A stretch of DNA of 64,000 nt from Megaleporinus macrocephalus (GCA_021613375.1 CM038716.1:8403991-8467990); one strand, 5' to 3'; shown: positions 1 through 11,955, numbered from the stretch's first letter. Numbers and translations: made by a program. Notes: generated from the sequence alone by a model not told the origin.

Positions 1-1515
1 TTCAAAAGTAAAGAGGGGTAGGGGTCACCCAGAGAGGCAGAGTCTTTCAGAAGAATGGGTAGGGGTCACCCAGAGAAGAGTCTTTCAGATGTAGAGAGAG
101 TTAGGGGTCACCCAGAGAGGCAGAGTCTTTCAGAAGAGGGGTAGGGGACACCCAGAGAGGCAGAGTCTTTCAGAAGAATGGTAGGGGTCACCCAGAGAGG
201 CAGAGTCTTTCAGAAGAGGGGTAGGGGTCACCCAGAGAAGAGTCTTTCAGATGTAGAGAGAGTTAGGGGTTACCCAGAGAGGCAGAGTCTTTCAGAAGAG
301 GGGTAGGGGTCACCCAGAGAGGCAGAGTCTTTCAGAAGAATGGTAGGGGTCACCCAGAGAGGCAGAGTCTTTCAGAAGAGGGGTAGGGGTCAGCCAGAGA
401 GGCAGAGTCTTTCAGAAGAGGGGTAGGGGTCACCCAGAGAGGCAGAGTCTTTCAGAAGAATGGTAGGGGTCACCCAGAGAGGCAGAGTCTTTCAGAAGAG
501 GGGTATGGGTCACCCAGAGAGGCAGAGTCTTTCAGAAGAGGGGTAGGGGTCACCCAGAGAGGCAGAGTCTTTCAGAAGAATGGTAGGGGTCACACAGAGA
601 GCCAGAGTCTTTCAGAAGAGGGGTAGGGGTCAGCCAGAGAGGCAGAGTCTTTCAGAAGAATAGTAGGGGTCACAAAGAGAGGCAGAGTCTTTCAGAAGAG
701 GGATAGGGGTCACAAAGAGAGGCAGGGTCTTTCAGAAGAATGGTAGGGGTCACCCAGAGAGGCAGAGTCTTTCAGAAGAAGGGTAGGGGTCACCCAGAGA
801 GGCAGAATCTTTCAGAAGAATGGTAGGGGTCAACCAGAGAGGCAGAGTCTTTCAGAAGAAGGGTAGGGGTCACCCAGAGAGGCAGTGTTTTTCAGAAGAG
901 GGGTAGGGGTCACCCAGAGAGGCAGGGTCTTTCAGAAGAGGGGTAGGGGTCACCCAGAGCAGAGGATTCTTTCAGAAGTAAAGGGGGTTAGGGGTCACTC
1001 AGAGAGGCGGAGTCTTTCAGATGTAAAGAGTGGGAGCAGTCACCCAAAGAGGCGGAGTCTTTCAGATGTAAAGGGGGGAGGGGTTACCCTGAGAGGAGGA
1101 GTCTTTCAGAAGAGGGGTAGGGGTCACCCAGAGCAGAGGAGTCTTTCAGAAGTAAAGGGGGTTAGGGGTCACTCAGAGAGGCGGAGTCTTTCAGATGTAA
1201 AGAGTGGGAGCAGTCACCCAAAGAGGCGGAGTCTTTCAGATGTAAAGGGGGGAGGGGTTACCCTGAGAGGAGGAGTCTTTCAGAAGAGGGGCAGGGGTCA
1301 CCCAAAGAGGCAGAGTCTTTCAGAAGTAAAGAGGGTTAGGGGTAACCCAGAGAGGTGAAGTCTACCAGATGTAAAGGGAGGGAGGGGTTACCTTAAAAGG
1401 AGGAGTCTTTCAGAAGTAAAAAGAGGACGGGGTCCTCCAGAGAAGGCAAAGTCTTTCAGAAGAGGGGTAGAGGTCACCCAGAGTGGAGGAGTCTTTCACA
1501 AGTAAATACTGTTTG
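1..1515. repeat. 40-bp minisatellite array, cut by window edge
   Basis: Tandem array with a 40-bp period of the form GTAGGGGTCACCCAGAGAGG plus CAGAGTCTTTCAGAAGAGG, about 37 copies, already running at base 1. Units vary between GAGGGG, GAATGG and GATGTAGAGAG forms. A multi-unit block near 961-1134 recurs 174 bp downstream (1135-1308), a higher-order duplication. The open frame at 885-1358 (157 codons) is only this array read through. Units decay after about 1400. Confidence 0.95.
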
Positions 1516-2110
1516 ACCAGAGAAGGACGGGTCGCCACTTGTGAGTCTTGGTTCCTCCCAAGGTTTCTCGTCTCCTGCCATTATTGCCTCTGGCTCGCTC
1601 ACTGGGGGATGCATGCTGTGACTTCATGTTTTAATGTTTTCAAACTTCTGTAAGCTTGACTATACATAACATCTTCAAAAGGTTCAGAAAATCTGGAGAA
1701 ATCTTTGCACAGGAGAGACAACAACCAGATCCAGATAGTCAAGATCTTCAGGCCCTCAGACGACACTGCTTTAAAAACAGACCTGATTCTGTAGTTTAAC
1801 AACTGCATGGACTCTCAACACCAGCAAGACAGTTCGTCTCTGCTCCACGCACACAAGTTAAAGCTCCTATATGTACATGAAGCCAGATATAAATAGTGAT
1901 CCAGAAACGCCGCCGCTTTCTTTGGGCCAGAGCTCATTTAAGATGGACTGAGGCGAAGTGGGAAAGTGTCCTGTGGAATCAAAATCTGGAATTCTTTTTG
2001 GAAAGCATGGACAACATGTGGGCTAAAGAGGAGAGCGACCATCCAGTTTGTTATTAGTACACAGTTCAAAACCCAGCATCTGTGATGTTAATACTATATA
2101 CAGATGTTAT
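1516..2110. other. Non-repetitive sequence, no gene recognised
   Basis: Complex sequence between two arrays. The longest frame (minus strand, 1599-1808, 69 codons) has no recognisable motif and is probably chance. It ends at the SINE target-site duplication. Confidence 0.5.
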
Positions 2111-3172
2111 ATCCTACAGGAGGTGGCACAGTGGTGTAGTGGTTAGTATGGTGGTGTAGTGGTTAGTATGGTGGTGTAGTGGTTAGTATGGTGGTGTAGT
2201 GGTTAGTATGGTGGTATAGTGGTTAGTATGGTGGTGTAGTGGTTAGTACGTTGGTGTAGTGGTTAGTACGTGGTGTAGTGGTTAGTACGGTGGTGTAAGG
2301 GTTAGTATGGTGGTGTCGTGGTTAGTGGGGTGGTATAGTGGTTAGTATGGTGGTGTAGTGGTTAGTACGGTGTTGTAAGGGTTAGTATGGTGGTGTAGTG
2401 GTTAGTGGGGTGGTATAGTGGTTAGTATGGTGGTGTAGTGGTTAGTACGGTGGTGTAGTGGTTAGTACGGTGGTGTAAGGGTTAGTATGGTGGTGTAGTG
2501 GTTAGTATGGTGGTGTAGTGGTTAGTACGGTGGTGTAAGGGTTAGTATGGTGGTGTAGTGGTTAGTGGGGTGGTATAGTGGTTAGTACGGTGGTGTAGTG
2601 GTTAGTACGGTGATGTAGTGGCTAGTACGGTGGTGTAGTGGTTAGTACGGTGGTGTAGTGGTTAGTACGGTGGTGTAGTGGTTAGTATGGTGGTGTAGTG
2701 GTTAGTACGGTGGTGTAGTGGTTAGTATGGTGGTGTAGTGGTTAGCATGGTGGTGTAGTGGTTAGTACGGTGGTGTAGTGGTTAGTACGGTGGTGTAGTG
2801 GTTAGTACGGTGGTGTAGTGGTTAGTATGGTGGTGGAGTGGTTAGTATGGTGGTGGAGTGGTTAGTATGGTGGTGTAATGGTTAGCACTGTCTCCTCACA
2901 GCAAGATGATCCGGGTTGGATTCCTGGTCCGGGCCACTCTGTGTGGAGTTTGCACGTTCTTTACTGGGTTTCCTCCCACAGTCTAAACACATGCATGTTA
3001 GGTTGATTGGTTACTCTAAATTGCCTGTAGGTGTGAGTGCGTGAGTGAGTGTTGGCCATGCAATGGACTGGTGAACTGTCCATGGTGTACCCCGCCTTCG
3101 CCCGATGACGATGAGATTGGCTCCAGCCCACCCGTGGCAGATAATGGATGGATGGATGGAGATCCTACAGGA
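2111..3172 (+). mobile_element. tRNA-like SINE with 11-bp target-site duplication and expanded 5' head
   Basis: A perfect 11-bp direct repeat, ATCCTACAGGA, lies at 2111-2121 and 3162-3172. The element starts GGTGGCACAGTGGTGTAGTGG and contains a B-box-like GGTTGGATTCC at 2914-2924. A body of a kind common in teleosts follows (GTGTGGAGTTTGCACGTTCT, then CTCTAAATTGCC, then GGCTCCAGCCCACC), and it ends in a short (ATGG)n tail at about 3143-3160. The head, tail and TSD fit a tRNA-derived retroposon. The region before the B box has been amplified into a 20-bp array lying entirely between the two TSD copies. Family name not assigned. Confidence 0.85.
2130..2885 (+). repeat. 20-bp minisatellite made from the SINE head
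   Basis: About 38 copies of GTGGTGTAGTGGTTAGTACG (TATG, GGGG and AGCATG variants). The last copy runs straight into the intact SINE head (GTGGTGTAATGGTTAGCACTG), so the monomer is the SINE A-box-like segment. Several units share the same AAGGG substitution in blocks (for example near 2296, 2375, 2474 and 2534), showing multi-unit duplication. Confidence 0.95.
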
Positions 3173-3870
3173 ACCCAAACTGTGCAGCAGCAGATGAGCT
3201 ACTGTGTCTGACTTTACATCTACAAGGTGGACCACCAATTAGACGTCCCCTCTAATAGAGTGGACACTGTTGTGAATATTTCTTACATACTATAGCATCT
3301 GTTAAAAGCTTGTTTATACAGATGGGCGCCCTGATTGCTACAGAGGTTACGAGAAGTTATAATTTCCATCACTTATGGCAGGACCTCTAATGAGATAAAG
3401 ACTTGGCCAGAGAGATCACATGGGCCAGGTGGAACACGGAGGCAGGCCTATAAGTCTGTGCAATTGCAGGAACCATGTTGGACCAGGTTTGAGATCTCCT
3501 CCAAGAACATCTGTACTGTGGTGTCCTCAGGAATAAAGCTCATACTCTGAACTGCCTCTTCACTTTGATGGCAAGAAAAGAAGTTACAAGAACATTGAGT
3601 GGACACAGCGTTTAAAACTCCAGCAGCAGTGCTGTGTCTGATCCACTCACACCAGCACCACATCACTGTGTCAGCAGTGCTGAGAATGACCCATTAATCA
3701 AATAGAACCTGCTCTGTGGTGGTCCTGACCATCAAAGAACAGAGTGTACAAAGAAAGAGATGAACTACAGTCCTGCAAAGTGCTTCTATGTGGTCAGTGG
3801 AGCTGAGGCAATGGACAATGAGTGTAGATACAATGACCTCACACTACTACACAGATATAAAGAATGTAAA
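3173..3870. mobile_element. Decayed interspersed repeat (family A, copy 1)
   Basis: Contains segments related to 15655-15990, partly in reverse orientation: the TCTGATCCACTCACACCAGC stretch near 3638 is the complement of GCTGGTGTGAGTGGATCAGA near 15753, and GACTTTACATCTACAAGGTGG lies near 3211. Opposed copies of the same stretches suggest a palindromic, non-autonomous DNA transposon of a kind frequent in fish. Exact ends not resolved. Confidence 0.6.
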
Positions 3871-4384
3871 GCTGCTTTATTCCAACAGCAGCCTTCTGTG
3901 TTTCACTCGACTGGATGTTCGTCTTTCACGTGCACGTGCACGAGGATTAATCACAGCCTGAGTATCTAAGCCTGGATTAAGAGCGGAAGTTGTTAAACTG
4001 GTAAACCGCAGCTGTATTTGTTGAGTATTGCGAAGCTTGTCCAGGAACCCTGTCTAAGCTGGACATGCTTGGTGAGGACGTGTTGGTGATCCAGAACCAA
4101 ACCTGAACTTCACTGAAACCTTCTCATTAGAAGTGCTGAGAAACATCTGTATGCGTTCAAGGCACCTCAGAGGAGTACAGTGGACAGCACCAGCGCCCCG
4201 TACGTACCGTTGTGGTCTTCATTGAGGTTTTAAAGAGTGTGTTTACATGTGCTTAGTAATCTGATCACAGTCACATTTCTGCAGGGATGTCATGTGAACA
4301 GCATACTTTGGTTTCTTAGATCAGATTAAGGCCTAGAAATCTGATTATGACCTCTAATAACAACAGCTAGATATCAGCTTAGTA
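3871..4384. other. Non-repetitive sequence leading into the 41-bp array
   Basis: No gene seen. From about 4236 (GTGTTTACATGTGCTTAGTAA) the sequence resembles a dispersed fish repeat with repeated AATCTGAT motifs. It grades into the next array, so that repeat may have supplied the first monomer. Confidence 0.45.
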
Positions 4385-6592
4385 ATCAGATCTCTGATTT
4401 ATATATACTCTTACTCTGATTTCTTTCAAATTACTCATTGTATATATAATCTTACTCTGATTTCTTTCAAATTACTCATTGTATATATACTCTTACTCTG
4501 ATTACTTTCAGGTCTCTCAGTGCATATATACTCTTACTTTGATTTCTTTTAGATTCCTTAGTTTATATATACTCTTACTTTGATTTCTTTCAGATTACTC
4601 AGTGTATATATACTCTTACTCTGATTACTTTCAGGTCTCTCAGTGTATATATACTCTTACTTTGATTTCTTTTAGATTATTCAGTGTATATATACACTTA
4701 CTCTGATTTCTTTCAGATTACTCAGTGTGTATATATACTCTTACTCTGTTTACTTTCAGGTCTCTCAGTGTATATATACTCTTACTTTGATTTCTTTTAG
4801 ATTATTCAGTGTATATATATACACGTACTCTGATTTCTTACAGATTTCTCAGTGTATATATACACTTGGATTTCTTTCAGATTACTCTTACTCTGATTTC
4901 TTTCATATATTTTAGAGTATATATACTCTTACTCTGATTTCTTTCAGATTCCTCAGTGTATATATACTCTTACTTTGATTTCTTTCAGATTACTCAGTGT
5001 ATATATACTCTTACTCTGATTTCTTACAGATTACTCAGTGTATATAAACTCTTACTCTGATTTCTTACAGATTCCTCAGTGTATATATACTCTTACTCTG
5101 ATTTCTTTCAGATTACTCAGAGTATATATACTCTTACTTTGATTTCTTTCAGATTCCTCAGTGTATATATACTCTTACTCTGATTTCTTTCAGATTACTC
5201 AGAGTATATATACTCTTACTCTGATTTCTTACAGATTCCTCAGTGTATATTTACTCTTACTCTGATTTCTTTCAGATTACTCAGTGTATATATACTCTTA
5301 CTCTGATTTCTTTCAGATTCCTCAGTGTATATATACTCTTACTCTGATTTCTTTCAGATTACTCAGTGTATATATACTCTTACTCTGATTTCTTTCAGAT
5401 TCCTCAGTGTATATATACTCTTACTCTGATTTCTTTCAGATTACTCAGTGTATATATACTCTTACTCTGATTTCTTTCAGATTCCTCAGTGTATATATAC
5501 TCTTACTCTGATTTCTTTCAGATTACTCAGTGTATATATACTCTTACTCTGATTTCTTTCAGATTACTCAGTGTATATAAACTCTTACTCTGATTTCTTA
5601 CAGATTCCTCAGTGTATATATACTCTTACTCTGATTTCTTTCAGATTCCTCAGTGTATATATACTCTTACTCTGATTTCTTTCAGATTCCTCAGTGTATA
5701 TATACTCTTACTCTGATTTCTTTCAGATTCCTCAGTGTATATATACTCTTACTCTGATTTCTTTCAGATTACTCAGTGTATATATACTCTTACTCTGATT
5801 TTTTTCTGGTTTCTCAGTGTATATATACTCTTACTCTGATTTCTTTCAGATTACTCAGTGTATATATACTCTTACTCTGATTTCGTTCAGATTCCTCAGT
5901 GTGTATATAATCTCACTCTGATTTCTTTCAGATTTCTCAGTGTATATATACACTTGGATTTCTTTCAGATTACTCTTACTCTGATTTCTTTCATATATTT
6001 TAGAGTATATATACTCTTACTCTGATTTCTTTCAGATTCCTCAGTGTATATATACTCTTACTTTGATTTCTTTCAGATTACTCAGTGTATATATACTCTT
6101 ACTCTGATTTCTTACAGATTACTCAGTGTATATAAACTCTTACTCTGATTTCTTACAGATTCCTCAGTGTATATATACTCTTACTCTGATTTCTTTCAGA
6201 TTACTCAGTGTATATATACTCTTACTCTGATTTCTTTCAGATTCCTCAGTGTATATATACTCTTACTCTGATTTCTTTCAGATTCCTCAGTGTATATATA
6301 CTCTTACTCTGATTTCTTTCAGATTACTCAGTGTATATATACTCTTACTCTGATTTTTTCTGGTTTCTCAGTGTATATATACTCTTACTCTGATTTCTTT
6401 CAGATTACTCAGTGTATATATACTCTTACTCTGATTTCGTTCAGATTCCTCAGTGTGTATATAATCTTACTCTGATTTCTTTCATATATTTTAGTGTATA
6501 TATACACTTACTCTGATTTCTTTCAGATTCCTCAGTGTATATATACTCTTACTCTGATTTCTTTCAGATTACTCAGTATATATATACTCTTA
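4385..6592. repeat. 41-bp minisatellite array with dimeric and block-level higher order
   Basis: About 53 copies of a 41-bp unit: TCTGATTTCTTTCAGATTMC, then TCAGTGTATATATACTCTTAC. ATTCCTCAG and ATTACTCAG forms alternate over about 5280-5560, giving an 82-bp dimer. A larger block containing the odd TACACTTGGATTTC junction at about 4861 recurs at about 5949, an offset near 1,088 bp. Each unit holds a TTTCTTTCAG tract that resembles a splice acceptor and the palindrome GTATATATAC. Short frames across it are repeat read-through. Confidence 0.95.
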
Positions 6593-6599
6593 CGCTCAG

Positions 6600-7170
6600 A
6601 GATACTCAATGATACTGTGGCAACACCAGCTCTGAGGCTTAATAAACACTAGACAGCCAATCTGAGACCACTCCTACATACAGAACCTCTCCAGGACCCA
6701 TCAGATTTCGAGGTCCATGCTTATGGACACAATTTTCTTCAGCTCACACTTTGTCTAAAGGGTTTAGGGCCAGGATTGGGATGACCATGAGGAAAAAACA
6801 TTACTTCTGTGGTCAGTGAACCATTTTTGTGTTAGCTTTGTGTGTTTTGGGTTATTTTGCTGCTGGTAGACACAAACATGACTCACCTTAAGCCTTCCTG
6901 GCCAAGGCAGTCAGGTTTTGATTTGATTTCTGCTGGTACTCGATGGAGTCTGAGATACCTGATCTACAATTCTAGGGGGTCATTGACCCAACAGCCTCAC
7001 AACAACCCACATCCACCACCATACTTCACAGTGGCAATGAGGGACTTTTCTGCATGGCTATCATTGTGTCTATCTTTGTGGAACCCAATCCTTCTCTGGA
7101 CAACACTGTATAGTAAAACAAGTACATGGTCAAAATAACTAAATTTACAACTGTATGCATCAATGAATAT
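6600..7170 (-). mobile_element. Decayed Tc1-like transposon remnant, minus strand
   Basis: Order and wording match the antisense of common fish Tc1-like elements: TGACCATGAGGAAAAAACAT, GTGGTCAGTGAACCATTTTT and AGGCAGTCAGGTTTTGATTT, then a stretch with CCACCACCATACTTCACAGT at about 7014, which is antisense to the transposase segment coding for VKHGGG-like residues. Frames are broken throughout. Ends and TA target sites were not located. Confidence 0.65.
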
Positions 7171-7439
7171 AAAGATAAAAGAGAAAGAAACTGATAGAGT
7201 TCCATCAGAATAGCAGTGAGAACCAGCTCAGTGTTTTGTGAGGCAGCAGAAGGAACATCTGTGGTTATGTAAGACAGTAGGATCTTCAGGAGGTCCAGCA
7301 GCTGCAGGCAAAAGCTTCCACAGAGCACTGGGCAGCAGGAGCTCCAGGTGGGCAAACTGGTCCAGAATGGCGACAAATAGGTTTCAAGCAACAGCGTCAG
7401 ACCGCACAGGATGGGCAGTTGTTCAGCATCAGACTGCAC
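7026..7439 (-). other. Unassigned minus-strand open frame, probably not a gene
   Basis: A 137-codon minus frame. Its first codons lie in the 32-bp array and its last third overlaps the Tc1-like remnant. The middle (about 7160-7385) is non-repetitive with a leucine-rich predicted sequence (for example LLDLLKILLSYITTD). A second minus frame there gives a different leucine-rich product, so coding evidence is weak. It could be part of a longer dispersed repeat or a gene fragment. Confidence 0.25.
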
Positions 7440-9205
7440 AGGATGGGCAGTTGTTCAGCGTCAGACCGCACAGGATGGGCAGTTATTCGGCACCAGACGG
7501 CACAGGATGGGCAGTTATTCGGCACCAGACCGCACAGGATGGGCAGTTGTTCAGCACCAGACCGCACAGGATGGGCAGTTGTTCAGTATCAGACTGCACA
7601 GGATGGGCAGTTGTTCGGCAACAGACCGCACAGGATGGGCAGTTGTTCGGCAACAGACTGCACAGGATGGGCAGTTGTTCAGCATCAGACTGCACAGGAT
7701 GGGTAGTTGTTCAGCATCAGACTGCACAGGATGGGTAGTTGTTCAGCATCAGACCACACAGGATGGGCAGTTGTTCAGTATCAGACCGCACAGGATGGGC
7801 AGTTGTTCGGCAACAGACTGCACAGGATGGGCAGTTGTTTGGCACCAGACCGCACAGGATGGGCAGTTGTTCAGCATCAGACTGCACAGGATGGGCAGTT
7901 GTTCGGCACCAGACCGCACAGGATGGGCAGTTGTTCGGCACCAGACCGCACAGGATGGGCAGTTGTTCGGCACCAGACCGCACAGGATGGGCAGTTGTTC
8001 GGCACCAGACGGCACAGGATGGGCAGTTATTCGGCACCAGACCGCACAGGATGGGCAGTTGTTCAGTATCAGACTGCACAGGATGGGCAGTTGTTCGGCA
8101 ACAGACCGCACAGGATGGGCAGTTGTTCGGCAACAGACTGCACAGGATGGGCAGTTGTTCAGCATCAGACTGCACAGGATGGGTAGTTGTTCAGCATCAG
8201 ACTGCACAGGATGGGTAGTTGTTCAGCATCAGACTGCACAGGATGGGTAGTTGTTCAGCATCAGACCACACAGGATGGGCAGTTGTTCAGTATCAGACCG
8301 CACAGGATGGGCAGTTGTTCGGCAACAGACTGCACAGGATGGGCAGTTGTTTGGCACCAGACCGCACAGGATGGGCAGTTGTTCAGCATCAGACTGCACA
8401 GGATGGGCAGTTGTTCAGCATCAGACCGCACAGGATGGGCAGTTGTTTGGCACCAGACCGCACAGGATGGGCAGTTGTTTGGCACCAGACCGCACAGGAT
8501 GGGCAGTTGTTCGGCACCAGACCGCACAGGATGGGCAGTTGTTCAGTATCAGACCACACAGGATGGGCAGTTGTTCAGTATCAGACCGCACAGGATGGGC
8601 AGTTGTTCGGCAACAGACTGCACAGGATGGGCAGTTGTTCAGCATCAGACTGCACAGGATGGGCAGTTGTTTGGCACCAGACCGCACAGGATGGGCAGTT
8701 GTTTGGCACCAGACCGCACAGGATGGGCAGTTGTTCGGCACCAGACCACACAGGATGGGCAGTTGTTCAGTATCAGACCGCACAGGATGGGCAGTTGTTC
8801 GGCAACAGACTGCACAGGATGGGCAGTTGTTCAGCATCAGACTGCACAGGATGGGCAGTTGTTTGGCACCAGACCGCACAGGATGGGCAGTTGTTTGGCA
8901 CCAGACCGCACAGGATGGGCAGTTGTTCGGCACCAGACCGCACAGGATGGGCAGTTGTTCGGCACCAGACCGCACAGGATGGGCAGTTGTTTGGCACCAG
9001 ACCGCACAGGATGGGCAGTTGTTTGGCACCAGACCGCACAGGATGGGCAGTTGTTCGGCACCAGACCGCACAGGATGGGCAGTTGTTCGGCACCAGACCG
9101 CTCAGGATGGGCAGTTGTTCGGCACCAGACTGCACAGGATGGGCAGTTGTTCGGCACCAGACTGCACAGGATGGGCAGTTGTTCGGCATCAGACCGCACA
9201 GGCAG
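7395..9205. repeat. 32-bp minisatellite array, open in all three forward frames
   Basis: About 56 copies of GGATGGGCAGTTGTTCAGCA plus TCAGACTGCACA. Variants include TCGGCACCAGACCG, TTGGCACCAGACCG, TCGGCAACAGACTG and TCAGTATCAGACCG. The rare GACGG variant at 7496 recurs at 8008, so a 512-bp (16-unit) block was duplicated; smaller blocks repeat at 192 bp (near 8552 and 8745). Because 32 is not a multiple of 3 and the unit has no forward stop, three overlapping frames of 332-350 codons exist (8187-9265). They are artefacts. Confidence 0.97.
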
Positions 9206-9652
9206 TCATGCGCCCATACTTGGGCTCAAGGTTATCTGAAATGGGCTGATGTTCAGTGGAAATAATAATAGTGGGTAACTTGCACGTGATTTGGAGCAAC
9301 ACATGCTGCCATCTGGACCTTCCTCGCGTCCAGCAAGCTCCTGAAAAGCCACTTATTAGGTATTAGGACAGTGCCGGTGCTAGACTGACCTGTCTGCAGT
9401 CCAGACAGTAGGGTATTATGAAAGGGGATGCATGACAGCGCAGACACAGGACTGTTGAGCAGCTCACTTTCGCAAGCAAGAGAGCTGCAGTCTCTAACCA
9501 TACAGCAACAAGGTGGGAGGGGTTTCTGATAAAGTGGCCGGGGAGCGCAGAATCAATTGCTTTGATGTTATTAGATGAGAAACAGCCGGGGCGATATAAA
9601 GCCAGCGCTACAATGAAACTGCACTGAGAGAAACAGAAACAGCAGAGAGAGG
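9206..9652. other. Non-repetitive sequence, no gene recognised
   Basis: Complex sequence of about 450 bp. A TATA-like GATATAAAG at about 9592 follows a GC-richer stretch, but no initiator, open frame or splice structure supports calling a promoter. Confidence 0.35.
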
Positions 9653-9654
9653 TA

Positions 9655-9745
<91 letters not shown>

Positions 9746-9832
9746 CATTGCAGTGGGTCAAGTGGGAGATGTATTGTGTTTCTGACACCAAGTGGGTTTT
9801 CAGTTAGTGTGAAAGAATAATGTGATCTTTAC

Positions 9833-9877
<45 letters not shown>
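9653..9877. repeat. (TG)n, (GA)n and (CA)n microsatellites
   Basis: (TG)n at 9655-9677 is joined directly to (GA)n at 9677-9741. A separate (AC)n tract lies at 9834-9877 after about 90 bp of ordinary sequence. Confidence 0.98.
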
Positions 9878-9880
<3 letters not shown>

Positions 9881-9965
9881 ATGAATAATGTGATTCTTTC
9901 AGTGCTGCAGGTGAGACAGTAGAGCAACTGACAAGACCGACATCTTATATCTCCATCACCATCTA

Positions 9966-10904
9966 TCAGAGAGAGAGAGAGAGAGACGGAGAGAGAGAGA
10001 GACAGAGAGAGAGGGGCAGTAAAGAGAGAGAGTAGAGACTGAGAGTGACGGTAAAGAGAGAGAGAGAGGAAGAAAGTAAAGAGAGAGAAAAGAGGGAGAG
10101 AAAAAAAGGACAGAGAGTTAACAGAGGGAAAGAAAGAGTAAAGAGGGAAAGAGAGTGGGAGAGAGAGTAAAGAGGGAAAGAGGGTGAGAAAGAGAGTAAA
10201 GAGAGAGAGTGAGAGAGTAAAGAGTGAGAGAGTAAAGAGGGTGAGAGAGTGAGAGAATAAAGAGGGAAAGAGTGAGAGAGAGTAAAGAGGGAAAGAGAGT
10301 GAGGGAGAGTAAAGAGGGAGAGAGAGTGAGAGAGAGTAAAGAGGGAGAGAGAATAAAAGAAAAATGGAGAGATGGACAATAAGAGAGAAATGAAGTAGAG
10401 ATGGAGAGTAAAAGAGAAAGAAGAGAGAGAGAAGAGGGAGAATTAGAAAGCAAGAGAGAATGGGGGAAAAAAGGAAGAATGAGAGACAAGGAATGGGAGT
10501 AGAGAGGAAGAATGAGAGACAGAATGAAAGAGAGAAAAAAGGAGAGGTGGAGAATATGAGAAGAAAGGAATGGACGCAGAGAGAGAGAGAGTGGGAGTAC
10601 AGAGGGAGAATGAAAGAGAAAAGGAGAGAGAGAGAATGGGAGTAGAGAGGGAGAATGAAAGAGAGAAAGAGAGAAATGGAGGAGAGATGGAGAATGATTG
10701 AGAAAGAAGAGAGAAAAGGAGAAATGGAGAAGAGAGGGAAAAATAGAGAGAAAGAAAAAAGGAAGAGGGAGAATGAGAGAGTAAAAAAGAGAGAAGGGGA
10801 AAGAGAGAGAGTACAAGAAGTGAAGAGAGAGGGGTAGAGAGAAAGGGAGAAGCGAGGAAGAATGAGAGAAAGAGAGGGGGAAAGGGTGGAGGGAGGAGAA
10901 GAGC
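9966..10904. repeat. Polypurine (GA-rich) tract, about 0.94 kb
   Basis: Almost uninterrupted purines on the plus strand (GAGAGAGAGTAAAGAGGGAA-like units). The minus-strand serine/leucine frames (9966-10379, 10118-10948) are low-complexity read-through. It forms the left arm of the purine-spacer-pyrimidine composite. Confidence 0.97.
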
Positions 10905-11045
10905 CTAGTTGTCTTCTCTTCTGTATTGTTTTTTAACAACGCTCCCATCTATTTTATCAGTCTGTCCACCTCTGTCCCTCCCTCCTTCCCCCCTTTCTTA
11001 TTCTTCATCTCTGCCACTCCCCTCCTTCCCCTCCATCTCTCTCTA
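10905..11045. repeat. Spacer and proximal pyrimidine segment shared with 26495-26636 in reverse
   Basis: The stretch CCTAGTTGTCTTCTCTTCTG, a T-rich run, TCCCATCTATTTTATCAGTC, then CCACCTCTGTCCCTCCCTCC matches the reverse complement of 26495-26636 over roughly 140 bp at about 85% by eye. It separates the purine arm from the pyrimidine arm at both loci. Confidence 0.85.
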
Positions 11046-11145
11046 CCCCCTCTCCTCTCTCTCTACAACCCTCTCTATCCCTTTCTCTCTCTCTACAACC
11101 CTCTCTCTCTTTCCCTCTCTCTCTCTCCCTCTCTCTCTCCCTCCC

Positions 11146-11182
<37 letters not shown>

Positions 11183-11618
11183 ACCCCCCTCTCTTACTCT
11201 CTCCATCTCTACCCCCTCTCCTCTCTCTCTCTACAACCCTCTCTCTCCCTCCCTCTCTCTCTACAACCCTCTCTCTACAACCCTCTCTCTCCCTCCCTCT
11301 CTCTCTCCCTCTCTCTCTCTCTCTACCCCCCTCTCTTACTCTCTCCATCTCTACCCCCTCTCCTCTCTCTCTCTACAACCCTCTCTATCCCTTTCTCTCT
11401 CTCTACAACCCTCTCTCTCCCTCTCTCTCTCCCTCCCTCTCTCTCTCCCTCTCTCTCTCTCCCTCCCTCTCTCTCTCTCCCTCTCTTTCTCTCTCTACCC
11501 CCTCTCTTACTCTCTCCATCTCTACCCCCTCTCCTCTCTCTCTCTACAACCCTATCTCTCCCTCTCTCTCTACAACCCTCTCTCCCTCTCCCTATCTCTC
11601 TCTATCCCTTTCTCTCTC

Positions 11619-11651
<33 letters not shown>

Positions 11652-11917
11652 ACCCCCCTCTCTTACTCTCTCCATCTCTACCCCCTCTCCTCTCTCTCTC
11701 TACAACCCTCTCTCTCCCTCCCTCTCTCTCTACAACCCTCTCTCCCTGTCTCTCTCTCTCTGTCTCTCCCTCTCTCTCTCTATCCCTTTCTCTCTCTCTC
11801 TCTCTCTCTCCCTCTCTTTCTCTCTCTCTCTCTCTACCCCCCTCTCTTACTCTCTCCATCTCTACCCCCTCTCCTCTCTCTCTCTACAACCCTCTCTCTC
11901 CCTCTCTCTCTACAACC

Positions 11918-11949
<32 letters not shown>

Positions 11950-11955
11950 ACAACC

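Noticed and set aside
240..1360. GTTAGGGG motifs as interstitial telomere repeats
   Set aside because: TTAGGG occurs only once per diverged 40-bp unit and not in tandem hexamers.
2866..2935. Possible functional tRNA gene
   Set aside because: Only the B-box-like part is recognisable, no cloverleaf can be drawn, and it continues into a SINE body with a target duplication.
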